From JACQNR01 sp049515175 (GTDB lineage: Bacteria; Acidobacteriota; Terriglobia; UBA7540): DNA of 19,843 bases. This document shows, piece after piece, positions 1 through 6,569 of this stretch (position 1 is its first letter; every line of letters begins with the position of its first letter). The stretch covers positions 1 to 19,843 of the forward strand of contig JBEKUI010000053.1 of assembly GCA_049515175.1 (NCBI GenBank), given 5' to 3'. The position numbers and the translations under genes were made by a program. The notes beneath the pieces are model-generated. The model searched no databases and was not told the origin of the DNA. It saw only the letters and a program-made list of their open reading frames with translations.

Positions 1-1024
1 CGCTGGCAGTCAGGGTGTTCCCAGACGGGTGGGGAGGCGGGAAATCGCCGGAATTGGTCAATCCCGTGACGTAGATGTTTCCTGAACCATCCACGGCGAC
101 GGCATTCGCTTGATCGGTGGCGGTCCCCCCGACGTAGGTTGAGAAGCTCAAGAAGGGGTCGATGACCAGAGTCTGCGAAGGGTCGTATGAACCGAGCTTG
201 AATCCGACTTGCCCTTGCGGCCTGAGCTCATAACTCGCGGTGATGAACTGCTTCTGCCCATCGATTTCCTGATAGACGCGCGGGCGATGGAAGCGGACGG
301 TGTCGTCGCGCGAGGCAAGCAACAGGTCGCCGTTCTCGTCCAGGCGCAGCGCTTCCGTGTTCGTGCCACGGGTTATCTCCATCGCCAGGGTAATGCGGTC
401 GGGATCAGCGCCGGGCGCGACGACCAAGTCGTACTCCAACTGGCCCTCGTTTCCGTAATAAACCCAGTCGATGCCCGGATAGACGTCCTTGTACCGCACC
501 CGGGCGTACTGATCGATCCCCTTCCGCCATTGTTTCGGGTCGTTGCCCACAAGGTAGTTGCTTTTGCCCGGCAGCAGATCCGTGCCGATAATTTCCGGCG
601 ATGCATTCGCTCCGACGAGCCTGAGCCGGGCCACGGCGCCCTCGGAGTGCTGAATTTGTGGCGCAAGGCGCGAGAAGGACTCTGGACCCTGGGCACCGAT
701 AGGACGCCCGGGCAGCGCCAGCACAGCTTCGTTGGGCGTGAGGAACAGGGTATGGCTCATGCCGCGTGATACAAACCTTACCTCTGCCGCAAGCTGCCCC
801 GCGTTGGCCTCAAAGCGTAACGGTCCCCGGCCGAGCTGCTTCAGCAGCGGGGCGCTACTTGCGTTGTCGCGGCTCATGTGACGAGCTGAGCCGTGATCAA
901 CGTCGGGCTTTGCCTTGGCGCTTGCCGCCGACTGAGCCTTGGACGCATTGGATCCGGCGTAAAGGAATCCTGCGGGGAGGGTCAGAAGACTGAGGACGGC
1001 AATCGTTCGAACCATGGTTCTCAT
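1..1024 (-). CDS. Secreted SBBP beta-propeller-repeat protein (3'-truncated by window edge)
   Basis: About 341 codons are visible; the frame is open through the left edge, so the C-terminus is missing. The ATG at 1024 is preceded by AGGAGA about 6 nt upstream, which fixes the start over a second ATG three codons later. Residues 1-22 form a signal peptide (basic start, then IAVLSLLTLPAGFLYA). A conserved N-terminal domain follows, with RFEANAGQ, VRFVSRG and LFLTPNEAVLAL at about residues 58-100 and YPGIDWVYYGNEGQLEYD further on. This is the domain (DUF7948-like) that usually precedes SBBP repeats. Near the left edge the first SBBP repeat is readable (NAVAVDGSGNIYVTG, then a TNSGDFP end). Such proteins are large, exported and probably surface-associated. 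Their function is not established, and adhesion or matrix roles are guesses. It lies downstream of the receiver-less sigma-54 activator on the same strand, 142 bp away, and I found no -24/-12 element in that gap. Confidence 0.88.
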   Translation of the reverse strand, partial: MRTMVRTIAVLSLLTLPAGFLYAGSNASKAQSAASAKAKPDVDHGSARHMSRDNASSAPLLKQLGRGPLRFEANAGQLAAEVRFVSRGMSHTLFLTPNEAVLALPGRPIGAQGPESFSRLAPQIQHSEGAVARLRLVGANASPEIIGTDLLPGKSNYLVGNDPKQWRKGIDQYARVRYKDVYPGIDWVYYGNEGQLEYDLVVAPGADPDRITLAMEITRGTNTEALRLDENGDLLLASRDDTVRFHRPRVYQEIDGQKQFITASYELRPQGQVGFKLGSYDPSQTLVIDPFLSFSTYVGGTATDQANAVAVDGSGNIYVTGLTNSGDFPPPHPSGNTLTAS

Positions 1025-1166
1025 TTGGATTCTCCTGCGCACTAATTGTTCTGCTTCGTCCTGGTTACTTGAGCTTGGAGGTCACGCGCTCCGCACATCG
1101 GGACTGGGTTTGATGCCGACTTCGGTTCCCCACTCATGGCCGTAGTTTCACTGGCCGGTGCGGTTC
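1025..1166. other. Intergenic region upstream of the SBBP protein
   Basis: This 142-bp gap holds the ribosome-binding site of the SBBP gene. On the minus strand I looked for a sigma-54 element (GG, 10 nt, GC) and found none with both conserved dinucleotides in place. No convincing -35/-10 pair or terminator hairpin is visible, so read-through from the upstream activator gene remains possible. Confidence 0.4.
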
Positions 1167-2234
1167 TCAATTGGGTTTGGCAGTCACCCCGAGATCGTTT
1201 GGCTCGGGCAAGTCTCGCGTGCTCCGCGAGGGCAAGCCGGCCTGGCGGATCTTATAGAGCAATGCCCGATAACTGATCTTCAATTTGCGAGCCGACACTT
1301 TGCGGTTCCAGTGATTAGCCTGCAGAACCTGCAGAATGATTTTCCGCTCCAGTTCCTGCACCGCCTGGCGCGTGATGTCCTTGAGAGAAACCGAGTCGCC
1401 TTGCAGGATTCGCGGCGTGAAATGTGTCTGGCCGTGACTCACCAGCTCGGAGGTGATCGCTTCCTCGGTGCCCAGAATCACAAACCGCTTGATGAGATTC
1501 TCAAGTTCACGGATGTTGCCCGGCCAGTCGTAGCGCTGCAAAAGCTGCATCACGTGGGTCGAGAGTGGCGCCGCCGGCATGCCGAACGTCCGGCTGTACA
1601 AATCCAGGAAATAGCTAATCAAAGGCGGGATGTCGGACCGCCTCTCCCGCAGCGGGGGGACGTTGAGGTTAATCACATTGATGCGGTAGTAGAGGTCCTG
1701 GCGGAATCCCCCCGTCTGGATTTCCTGATCCAGTTGCCGATTGGTCGCGCAGAGAACTCGCACCTCAACTCGCCGGTCCTCTTGCGCCCCGATCCGACAG
1801 AATTGTCCGTCCTGGAGTAGCTGGAGCAGCTTGGCCTGTAGCGACATATCCAACTCTGAGATCTCGTCAAGGAAGAGCGTGCCGCGGTTAGCCAGTTCCA
1901 CTCGCCCGGGCTTGGTGCCGTACGCTCCAGTGAAGGCGCCCTTTTCGTAGCCGAACAGCTCGCTTTCCAGCAGTGTGCCCGGAATGGCGGGACAGTTTAC
2001 CTTTACGAAAGGACCATCCTGCCACGGTGAGAGCTTGTGGACCAGCTTCGCCAGCACTTCCTTCCCCGTTCCGCTCTCTCCCTGGATGAGAACCGGGACA
2101 TTTGTACCGGCAAGCTTCTCGACCTTCTGCCTCACCATACGCATGACTTCTGACCGCCCAAAAATCACTTCGTCAGGCGGCAGTGTGCCAAGCGGCGTGA
2201 AGATAGATGGACTTATTGGCGGCGCAGTTGCCAT
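1167..2234 (-). CDS. Sigma-54-dependent activator without receiver domain
   Basis: 355 aa. It is a bacterial enhancer-binding protein made almost only of the AAA+ ATPase and a Fis-type HTH. Visible motifs are Walker A GESGTGKE (52-59), the sigma-54-contacting GAFTGA loop (99-104), Walker B LFLDE (120-124), an arginine-finger region (FRQDLYYRINV, PPLRERRSDI), WPGNIRELEN and a C-terminal HTH (RKVSARKLKISYRALLYKI). Only about 25 residues precede the AAA+ domain, so there is no receiver, GAF or PAS input domain. It resembles PspF in architecture, and activity must be set by a partner protein or by expression level. The ATG at 2234 is preferred over a TTG at 2282 because GAGGGG lies 8 nt upstream and because the TTG falls inside the apparent sigma-54 promoter. 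It is downstream of the NtrC-type regulator on the same strand, separated by 305 bp with its own promoter. Its recognition helix (SYRALLYKIRQ) nearly matches that of the upstream regulator (SYKALLYKIRQ), so both may bind the same sites. Confidence 0.93.
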   Translation of the reverse strand: MATAPPISPSIFTPLGTLPPDEVIFGRSEVMRMVRQKVEKLAGTNVPVLIQGESGTGKEVLAKLVHKLSPWQDGPFVKVNCPAIPGTLLESELFGYEKGAFTGAYGTKPGRVELANRGTLFLDEISELDMSLQAKLLQLLQDGQFCRIGAQEDRRVEVRVLCATNRQLDQEIQTGGFRQDLYYRINVINLNVPPLRERRSDIPPLISYFLDLYSRTFGMPAAPLSTHVMQLLQRYDWPGNIRELENLIKRFVILGTEEAITSELVSHGQTHFTPRILQGDSVSLKDITRQAVQELERKIILQVLQANHWNRKVSARKLKISYRALLYKIRQAGLPSRSTRDLPEPNDLGVTAKPN

Positions 2235-2272
2235 TACTTTCCCCTCAAGTTTCCGCGGGCAGTTATGGATAG

Positions 2273-2288
2273 TGCATATCAAGTGCCA
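2273..2288 (-). promoter_or_regulatory. Sigma-54 (-24/-12) promoter of the receiver-less activator
   Basis: The minus strand reads TGGCACTTGATATGCA. Against the consensus TGGCAC-N5-TTGCA this has a perfect -24 hexamer, correct GG-to-GC spacing and one mismatch in the -12 element (ATGCA). The predicted transcription start is near 2262, leaving a leader of about 28 nt that contains the GAGGGG ribosome-binding site and the ATG at 2234. The gene encoding a sigma-54 activator is thus itself apparently sigma-54 dependent, implying autoregulation or activation by the neighbouring NtrC-type regulator. Confidence 0.75.
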
Positions 2289-2398
2289 AAGTTTTTGCTC
2301 ATCTAGGCCAATAGAAAGATCTCGTCCAGAACCTCGCCAATCGTCCTATTAAGCTGAAAATAAAGCACTTGTATATTAGGAATACCCAAGTTTGGAAG

Positions 2399-2452
2399 GT
2401 GCAGCCAAGTTGCGTCCCCGCGTAGTGCGCATGACAGGTAAAAAGATTGCAC
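2399..2452. promoter_or_regulatory. Candidate activator-binding half-sites upstream of the sigma-54 promoter
   Basis: Within the 305-bp gap between the two activator genes are GTGCA...TTGCG (2399-2414), GTGCGCAT (2425-2432) and TTGCAC (2447-2452). They lie about 135-190 bp upstream of the predicted start at 2262, the usual range for enhancer sites of sigma-54 activators. They resemble the palindrome GTGCAACGGTTTGCAC upstream of the pilin operon. They are imperfect, so this is a weak call. The rest of the gap (2289-2398 and 2453-2539) is moderately AT-rich and holds nothing else I can name. Confidence 0.35.
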
Positions 2453-2539
2453 ACCTGGGTAAACAAATTCCCTCGTTGGGAGGAGTCACAGATTGATGGC
2501 TGAAAATGGCACTGGGAGGGTGTCGCGTTTGGCAGGGAT

Positions 2540-3931
2540 TTAGGCGTCATCCAACCCATACTGCCGGATCTTGTAGAGAAGCGCTTTGTAACTGATATTG
2601 AGGATTGAAGCGGCCTTTTTCCGGTTCCACTTCGTCTGTTCAAGCGCCTGGCGAATCGCCTGCATTTCAGCCTCGTCTTTCAAGCTCCGCACGAGCGACT
2701 TCAATCCCGGGGGACGCTCCCATGGGACGGGAACCGGTGGCGGAAGGGGGGGCGCCATGTCGTCTTTGCTCTCCAGCTCGCCCAGCGCCAGACTTTCATC
2801 GCCCAGGATCAGGAACCGTTTGATGAAATTCTCCAGCTCGCGCAGGTTCCCGGGCCACGGGTATTTCAAGGCTCCTTCGAGAAGCCGCGGCGAGAGGGGC
2901 AGAGGGGTCCGGGCGTAGCGCGCGGCGAAGCGGGCCATGAAGTGACGAACCATGGCCGGGATCTCCTCCCGGCGCTCGCGCAAAGGGGGCAACACGATGC
3001 TCAGCGTGTTGAGGCGATAGTAGAGGTCCTGACGAAGCTTCTTGGACGCCATGGCCTGCTGCACGTCGATGTTCGTGGCCGCCAGTATCCGGACATCCAC
3101 TTGCACCACGGAGCGGCTGCCCAGGCGCGAGAACTGCTGGTCCTGGAGCACGTGCAACAGCTTGGCCTGCATGGCAACAGGCATCTCACCGATTTCGTCC
3201 AGGAAGATCGTTCCTCTGTCGCAAAGCTCAAACTTGCCGGGCTTGGGTTTAACGGCTCCGGTGAAGGCGCCTGCTTCGAAGCCGAAGAGTTCACTTTCCA
3301 GTAGTTCTCCCGGTAAGGCAGCACAATTCACTTTCAAGAAAGTCCGGCGCGCGCGGGTCGAAAGCTTGTGGATTAACCGGGCCACGATCTCCTTGCCGGT
3401 CCCGCTCTCTCCCAAAAGCAGGACAGGCACATCGACCCCGGCGACCTGGTCAACTTGGGCGCGCACACGTCGCATGGCGGGACTGGCAGCGAGGAAGTAG
3501 AGGTCATCGCCCAGGTCCACCGCTTCCTCCTGCCCAAGACTGTGTCCCGCGATACCCGACTGCGGGTCCAGATACTGCTTAAGCAGGGAATCGAGCTGGG
3601 CTTTCTGGAAGGGTTTGGTGAGGTAATCCGTGGCGCCGTGGCGACCGGCTTCGACAACCTTGCGCGGGTCGCTGACGCAGGAAAGCATGATGACTTTCAG
3701 ATCCGGGCGAGATTTGCGAAGTTGGGCCAACGTCCCCAGGCCATCCATCTCCGGCATCAACATGTCGAGGAGAACCAGATCCGGGGGTGGCTCCTTCTCG
3801 ACCCGCGCAAGCGCCTCTCGCCCGCTTTCCACCGTCTCGACGAGGTAGTCTTCGACCTCCAGGAGCGTCCGCATGTAACGGAGCACGCTCGGCTCGTCAT
3901 CGACAACCAGAATGTTGGGCGGCGAATGCAT
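2540..3931 (-). CDS. NtrC-family sigma-54 response regulator
   Basis: 463 aa. An N-terminal receiver domain has the acidic pair D11/D12, phospho-acceptor D56 (LVLLDML), S84 and K106 (YLTKPF). A central AAA+ domain follows, with Walker A GESGTGKE (174-181), GAFTGA (221-226), Walker B IFLDE (242-246), PPLRERREEI and WPGNLRELEN. A C-terminal Fis-type HTH ends the protein (KWNRKKAASILNISYKALLYKI). All residues needed for phosphorylation, ATP hydrolysis and sigma-54 contact are present. The ATG at 3931 is chosen because the receiver begins at once (MHSPPNILVVDDE) and AGGAGG lies just upstream; an in-frame start at 4066 would place 45 low-quality residues inside the kinase gene. It starts 13 bp after the kinase stop codon, a clear two-component pair. 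Likely targets, by proximity and site similarity, are the receiver-less activator and the minor pilins, which would make it PilR- or FrgC-like in role. That part is inference. Confidence 0.95.
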   Translation of the reverse strand: MHSPPNILVVDDEPSVLRYMRTLLEVEDYLVETVESGREALARVEKEPPPDLVLLDMLMPEMDGLGTLAQLRKSRPDLKVIMLSCVSDPRKVVEAGRHGATDYLTKPFQKAQLDSLLKQYLDPQSGIAGHSLGQEEAVDLGDDLYFLAASPAMRRVRAQVDQVAGVDVPVLLLGESGTGKEIVARLIHKLSTRARRTFLKVNCAALPGELLESELFGFEAGAFTGAVKPKPGKFELCDRGTIFLDEIGEMPVAMQAKLLHVLQDQQFSRLGSRSVVQVDVRILAATNIDVQQAMASKKLRQDLYYRLNTLSIVLPPLRERREEIPAMVRHFMARFAARYARTPLPLSPRLLEGALKYPWPGNLRELENFIKRFLILGDESLALGELESKDDMAPPLPPPVPVPWERPPGLKSLVRSLKDEAEMQAIRQALEQTKWNRKKAASILNISYKALLYKIRQYGLDDA

Positions 3932-3944
3932 TCGCCTCCTACCC

Positions 3945-4892
3945 TCAGCGCGACTCCTGCTTCGGAGCCTCCCCCAGGGGAAGCAGGAAGGAGACTCTGC
4001 TCCCCGCCCCGGGCTCACTCTCGACCCAGATCTTCCCGCCGTGGGCTTGAACCAGCCGGCGGGCAATGGCCAAGCCCAGTCCGGTACCTTCCGAGCTATC
4101 GCTCACGCCCGGGACACGGAAGAAATCGTCGAATATCTCCAAGTGGTATTCCGGCTCGATGCCTGGCCCGGTATCCGCGACGGTGACTCGCGCCGCGTTG
4201 GCGGCGGCAGCGGCGCGCTTTCTTCGCTCATTGGGCCCCCAGTGCTCTTGCCGAATCCGGCGGTCCCAGGAATGATCTTCGGCGGAAACCCAGACCGATC
4301 CCCCCACGGGTGTGAATTTGAGCGAGTTGTCGAGCAGGTTGGAGACGACCTCTTCGATTTTGAAGGAGTCAAATGGGAACGGATCGAGTCTCGCTCCTGG
4401 CTGCAAATACAAGGCGACACCCTTCTTCTGGAAGCGCGGGAGCCAGAGTTCGTAAACTTCCGCCAGACATGCGCTGAGATCCCCAACCGCCAGCTTGATG
4501 GAAACCGCTCCGGTTTCAAGAGCGCTGTAGGTCAGGAAATCCTGGATGAATCGCTGCAGCCGGTCGCAGTTGACCCGCGACTCCTCGAGGATTTCGCGCT
4601 GCTTCGGAAGCAATGGGCCCGATTTCTGACTGAGGAGAAGCTCGATGTAGCCCGAGATGATGGCCAGCGGCGTTTTGAGGCGGTGAGCGGCCGTCGCGAG
4701 GGCGATGGTGCGACGGTGCGCGTCTTCCTTCAGGCGCGCATTGGTCTGCAGTAGTTCGCCGCAAAGATGCTGCAAGTCGGCGGCGCTGGGGTCGGGCATC
4801 TTGGGCCCCGTCGCCGTCTGGTCGTGCGAAGGTTTCGTTTCCCGGGGCTCTGGGAGACTTCGGCCATTCTTGTCTTGCGGTGCTTGGGGCAT
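3945..4892 (-). CDS. Soluble sensor histidine kinase paired with the NtrC-type regulator
   Basis: 315 aa. The HisKA domain has its phospho-acceptor at H70 (AAHRLKTPLA). The HATPase_c domain shows N box SNLLDNSLKFTP (184-195), G1 VADTGPGI (238-245), an F box (FDDFF) and G2 EGTGLGLAIARRL (268-280). There is no membrane segment and no recognisable PAS, GAF or CHASE domain; the first 65 residues are charged and probably helical (LCGELLQTNARLKEDAHRR), as in a coiled-coil signalling helix. The signal must therefore come from a cytoplasmic partner or from interaction through this helix. An unusual basic and Ala-rich insert (about 208-233) separates the N and G1 boxes, where the ATP lid region is normally compact. 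The start at 4892 has AGGAG about 10 nt upstream; Met32 is an alternative. A TATACT hexamer on the minus strand (4987-4982) may be the -10 box, but its -35 is poor. Confidence 0.93.
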   Translation of the reverse strand: MPQAPQDKNGRSLPEPRETKPSHDQTATGPKMPDPSAADLQHLCGELLQTNARLKEDAHRRTIALATAAHRLKTPLAIISGYIELLLSQKSGPLLPKQREILEESRVNCDRLQRFIQDFLTYSALETGAVSIKLAVGDLSACLAEVYELWLPRFQKKGVALYLQPGARLDPFPFDSFKIEEVVSNLLDNSLKFTPVGGSVWVSAEDHSWDRRIRQEHWGPNERRKRAAAAANAARVTVADTGPGIEPEYHLEIFDDFFRVPGVSDSSEGTGLGLAIARRLVQAHGGKIWVESEPGAGSRVSFLLPLGEAPKQESR

Positions 4893-5298
4893 CAGGGTGT
4901 CGCTCCTGCCTCAGATGGCGAGGTCTTGCCGAGCGGTCTGGTCTCCTCAGTGGCCATCTCCACTCGACGCCACATCAACACAGTATACTACGCCTCCCCA
5001 ACCTTCCAGCACCAAGCATGGTTCCGCATCCTGGTTAGATTGTGCACGCAACAGTGTAGACCGAACATGACTCTGTACCCGACGAGTCAAAGCGCAATAT
5101 ATTTCCTTCTCGTTACAAATTGTTGCGCTTCCGTGGATTGGATAACGCGCATCTTACGTCTTTTCATGCAGTTCAGAAATGTTCCTATTCGTAACCAATT
5201 GAAAACAAACTGCATTTTGTTGGTGATGTAAAATTTCTCGCCATGGCGATTTGGAAGCCTACATGCTGCCTTGATAAGTCTCTGAGAGGTATCTCTGG
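4893..5298. promoter_or_regulatory. Divergent regulatory region between kinase and PilZ genes
   Basis: This 406-bp region must hold the promoters of the kinase-regulator operon (minus) and the PilZ gene (plus). The part from about 5070 to 5240 is clearly more AT-rich than the flanks. I tested the minus strand for GG-N10-GC sigma-54 spacing up to about 5015 and found none. No convincing -35/-10 pair could be assigned to the PilZ gene. The only strong structure is the inverted repeat at 5090-5130, listed separately. No small ORF here looks like a gene. Confidence 0.5.
5090..5130. repeat. Perfect 8-bp inverted repeat, operator-like
   Basis: AAGCGCAA (5090-5097) and TTGCGCTT (5123-5130) are exact reverse complements separated by 25 AT-rich bases, a centre-to-centre distance of 33 bp (about three helical turns). 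The arms contain GCGCAA/TTGCGC, related to the GTGCAA/TTGCAC arms upstream of the pilin operon. A related TGTGCACGCAA lies at 5041-5051. A binding site for one of the adjacent activators is plausible but unproven. Confidence 0.4.
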
Positions 5299-5649
5299 GT
5301 GCCCACCCTTCGTCAAACCAATGAGCGACGCCAATGGGAAAGGTTGCCCTTGGCAATTCCCGTGTTTGCCCGCGGGAGCGACGAAAAGGGTAAGGATTTC
5401 CTCGATTTTACAACGGTACTCGATGTGAGCGCCGGAGGGGCTTTGCTGGCCACTCGGCGCCATCTTTCCCACGCGGCCCGACTGACCTTGGAGATCCCCT
5501 CCGCCCCTTTGAACGAGCGAGCAGTGGGAAGAACTTCGGTTCGGACTTTGCGAGCAAAGGTTGTGCGAGTAACCAGTGCCGACCGATGTCAGCTCTGCGC
5601 GTTGGAATTCGTCCGACCACTAAAAACCCTCGGCATCGGACGAGCCTAA
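5299..5649 (+). CDS. Small single-domain PilZ protein (c-di-GMP receptor type)
   Basis: 116 aa, essentially one PilZ domain. The c-di-GMP signature is present: an RxxxR motif (RQWER at about residues 11-15) and (D/N)xSxxG (DVSAGG at about 42-47), followed by the beta-barrel strands (TLEIP, LRAKVVRV, CALEFV). The start is a GTG at 5299, the only start after an in-frame stop at 5275-5277; AGAGGT lies about 9 nt upstream. It is divergent from the kinase and convergent with the methyltransferase of the pilin operon. PilZ proteins commonly couple c-di-GMP to type IV pilus or motility functions, so its position between a sigma-54 regulatory block and minor pilins suggests such a role (inference). 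Confidence 0.87.
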   Translation: MPTLRQTNERRQWERLPLAIPVFARGSDEKGKDFLDFTTVLDVSAGGALLATRRHLSHAARLTLEIPSAPLNERAVGRTSVRTLRAKVVRVTSADRCQLCALEFVRPLKTLGIGRA

Positions 5650-5780
5650 TCGCGCCTGAAACTCGCGTCATTAAGAGATAGCCCTCCCCCACCCGACGTA
5701 CTCTTCAAGATCATCCCTGGATAACGTTGGGCTGACCACTCTCCCCTACATCGAAGCCCGCTCCGTGCACATACTGCCTG

Positions 5781-6461
5781 TTATTGGGGCTTATTGCCTC
5801 CTGGAGTTCCTACCTTATCCTTCCCGGACTCCCTGCGCTGAGCCTGCCCAAAACTTCCGAATGACGACCAATCCCCCGGCCGGGATACTTCGTACAAGAA
5901 AATCCGATAAAGTCGGTCAGTAGCTGGATCTCGGGCGTCACTTACGGTGGTGGGGTGCCAACCGGGGATTTCGCTGTCCAGGACGACCACGCGCATTCCG
6001 TGGTGGAGATACTTCTCGACCAGCGGTTTGATGCGAGGCATTGCGCGCGCATCGAGAAAGACGGTTACAACATCCGCCTTACTTAGATCTTGGTCAAAGA
6101 AACTCCCCTCGACGATGACAACCTGCTTATCGAGGCCTGCTTCATTGATCCTCGCGCGCGCCAGCTTACACAGGCCGGGCTCAAGCTCAATCCCAACTCC
6201 CGTTGCACCGAATTTCTGCGCAGCTCGGATGACGATCCGGCCGTCGCCACTGCCCAGATCGTAGACCCTTTCCCCGGATTGGACTCGGGCGGCCTCCAGC
6301 ATCTTGTCAACGACGCTCAGAGGAGTCGGCAGGTACCCGCTGACGCTGGGCGGTCCCGAGGTAGCCCGCGGTGCCGCAGGGTTCTGACCCCCGGGCAGCT
6401 GTGCGGGATGAGCGGCAATCAAGGGGAGCAGAAGAAGTGAGAGCAGGAGGCGGGAGCGCAT
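5781..6461 (-). CDS. Exported or membrane-anchored class I methyltransferase
   Basis: 226 aa. It begins with a hydrophobic signal (MRSRLLLSLLLLPLIAA) and then a Pro/Ala/Gly-rich linker. The methyltransferase fold begins at PTPLSVVDKMLEAA; motif I is YDLGSGDGRIVI and the acidic residue binding the SAM ribose is in VGIELEP. Later strands are VVIVEGSFFD and ADVVTVFLD. The pattern PTPxxVVxxML...DLGSGDGRIVI recalls the FAM173/ANT-KMT lysine methyltransferase group; that resemblance is from memory. The ATG at 6461 is chosen because it gives a clean signal sequence. The next upstream ATG (6524) lies in a hairpin and adds a GC-rich, low-quality extension. Neither start has a good ribosome-binding site. 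It follows the PilX-like gene by 108 bp, the place where pilY1 often sits. A SAM-dependent enzyme behind a cleaved signal would lack SAM, so an uncleaved membrane anchor facing the cytoplasm is more likely. Confidence 0.8.
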   Translation of the reverse strand: MRSRLLLSLLLLPLIAAHPAQLPGGQNPAAPRATSGPPSVSGYLPTPLSVVDKMLEAARVQSGERVYDLGSGDGRIVIRAAQKFGATGVGIELEPGLCKLARARINEAGLDKQVVIVEGSFFDQDLSKADVVTVFLDARAMPRIKPLVEKYLHHGMRVVVLDSEIPGWHPTTVSDARDPATDRLYRIFLYEVSRPGDWSSFGSFGQAQRRESGKDKVGTPGGNKPQ

Positions 6462-6502
6462 ATTTTGAGGGCGAGAGGTCGAGCTGAGTTTGCCGCACAA
6501 AC

Positions 6503-6539
6503 CCGCCCCTCTACAGCAGACCATGCTGGGGCGGGGCGG
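6503..6539 (-). terminator. Nested GC-rich stem-loop between pilX-like and methyltransferase genes
   Basis: The outer arms CCGCCCC (6503-6509) and GGGGCGG (6533-6539) enclose a second stem, CAGCA (6514-6518) with TGCTG (6524-6528), loop GACCA. In the direction of transcription the structure is followed by GTTTGT, which is only weakly U-rich. It may be a partial terminator, an attenuator or an mRNA-stabilising hairpin that sets the methyltransferase level below that of the pilins. Confidence 0.45.
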
Positions 6540-6569
6540 AGTCCGGCCCGCGCCGGGCGAGCCGTGGGA

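Noticed and set aside
1158..1820. 220-codon plus-strand frame opposite the receiver-less activator
   Set aside because: It is fully antisense to conserved AAA+ and HTH motifs and has no motif of its own.
2235..2282. TTG start at 2282 for the receiver-less activator
   Set aside because: It would place the start inside the sigma-54 promoter; ATG 2234 has GAGGGG and the right distance from the predicted transcript start.
3932..4066. 45-residue N-terminal extension of the NtrC-type regulator
   Set aside because: It overlaps the kinase C-terminus and precedes a canonical receiver start with its own AGGAGG.
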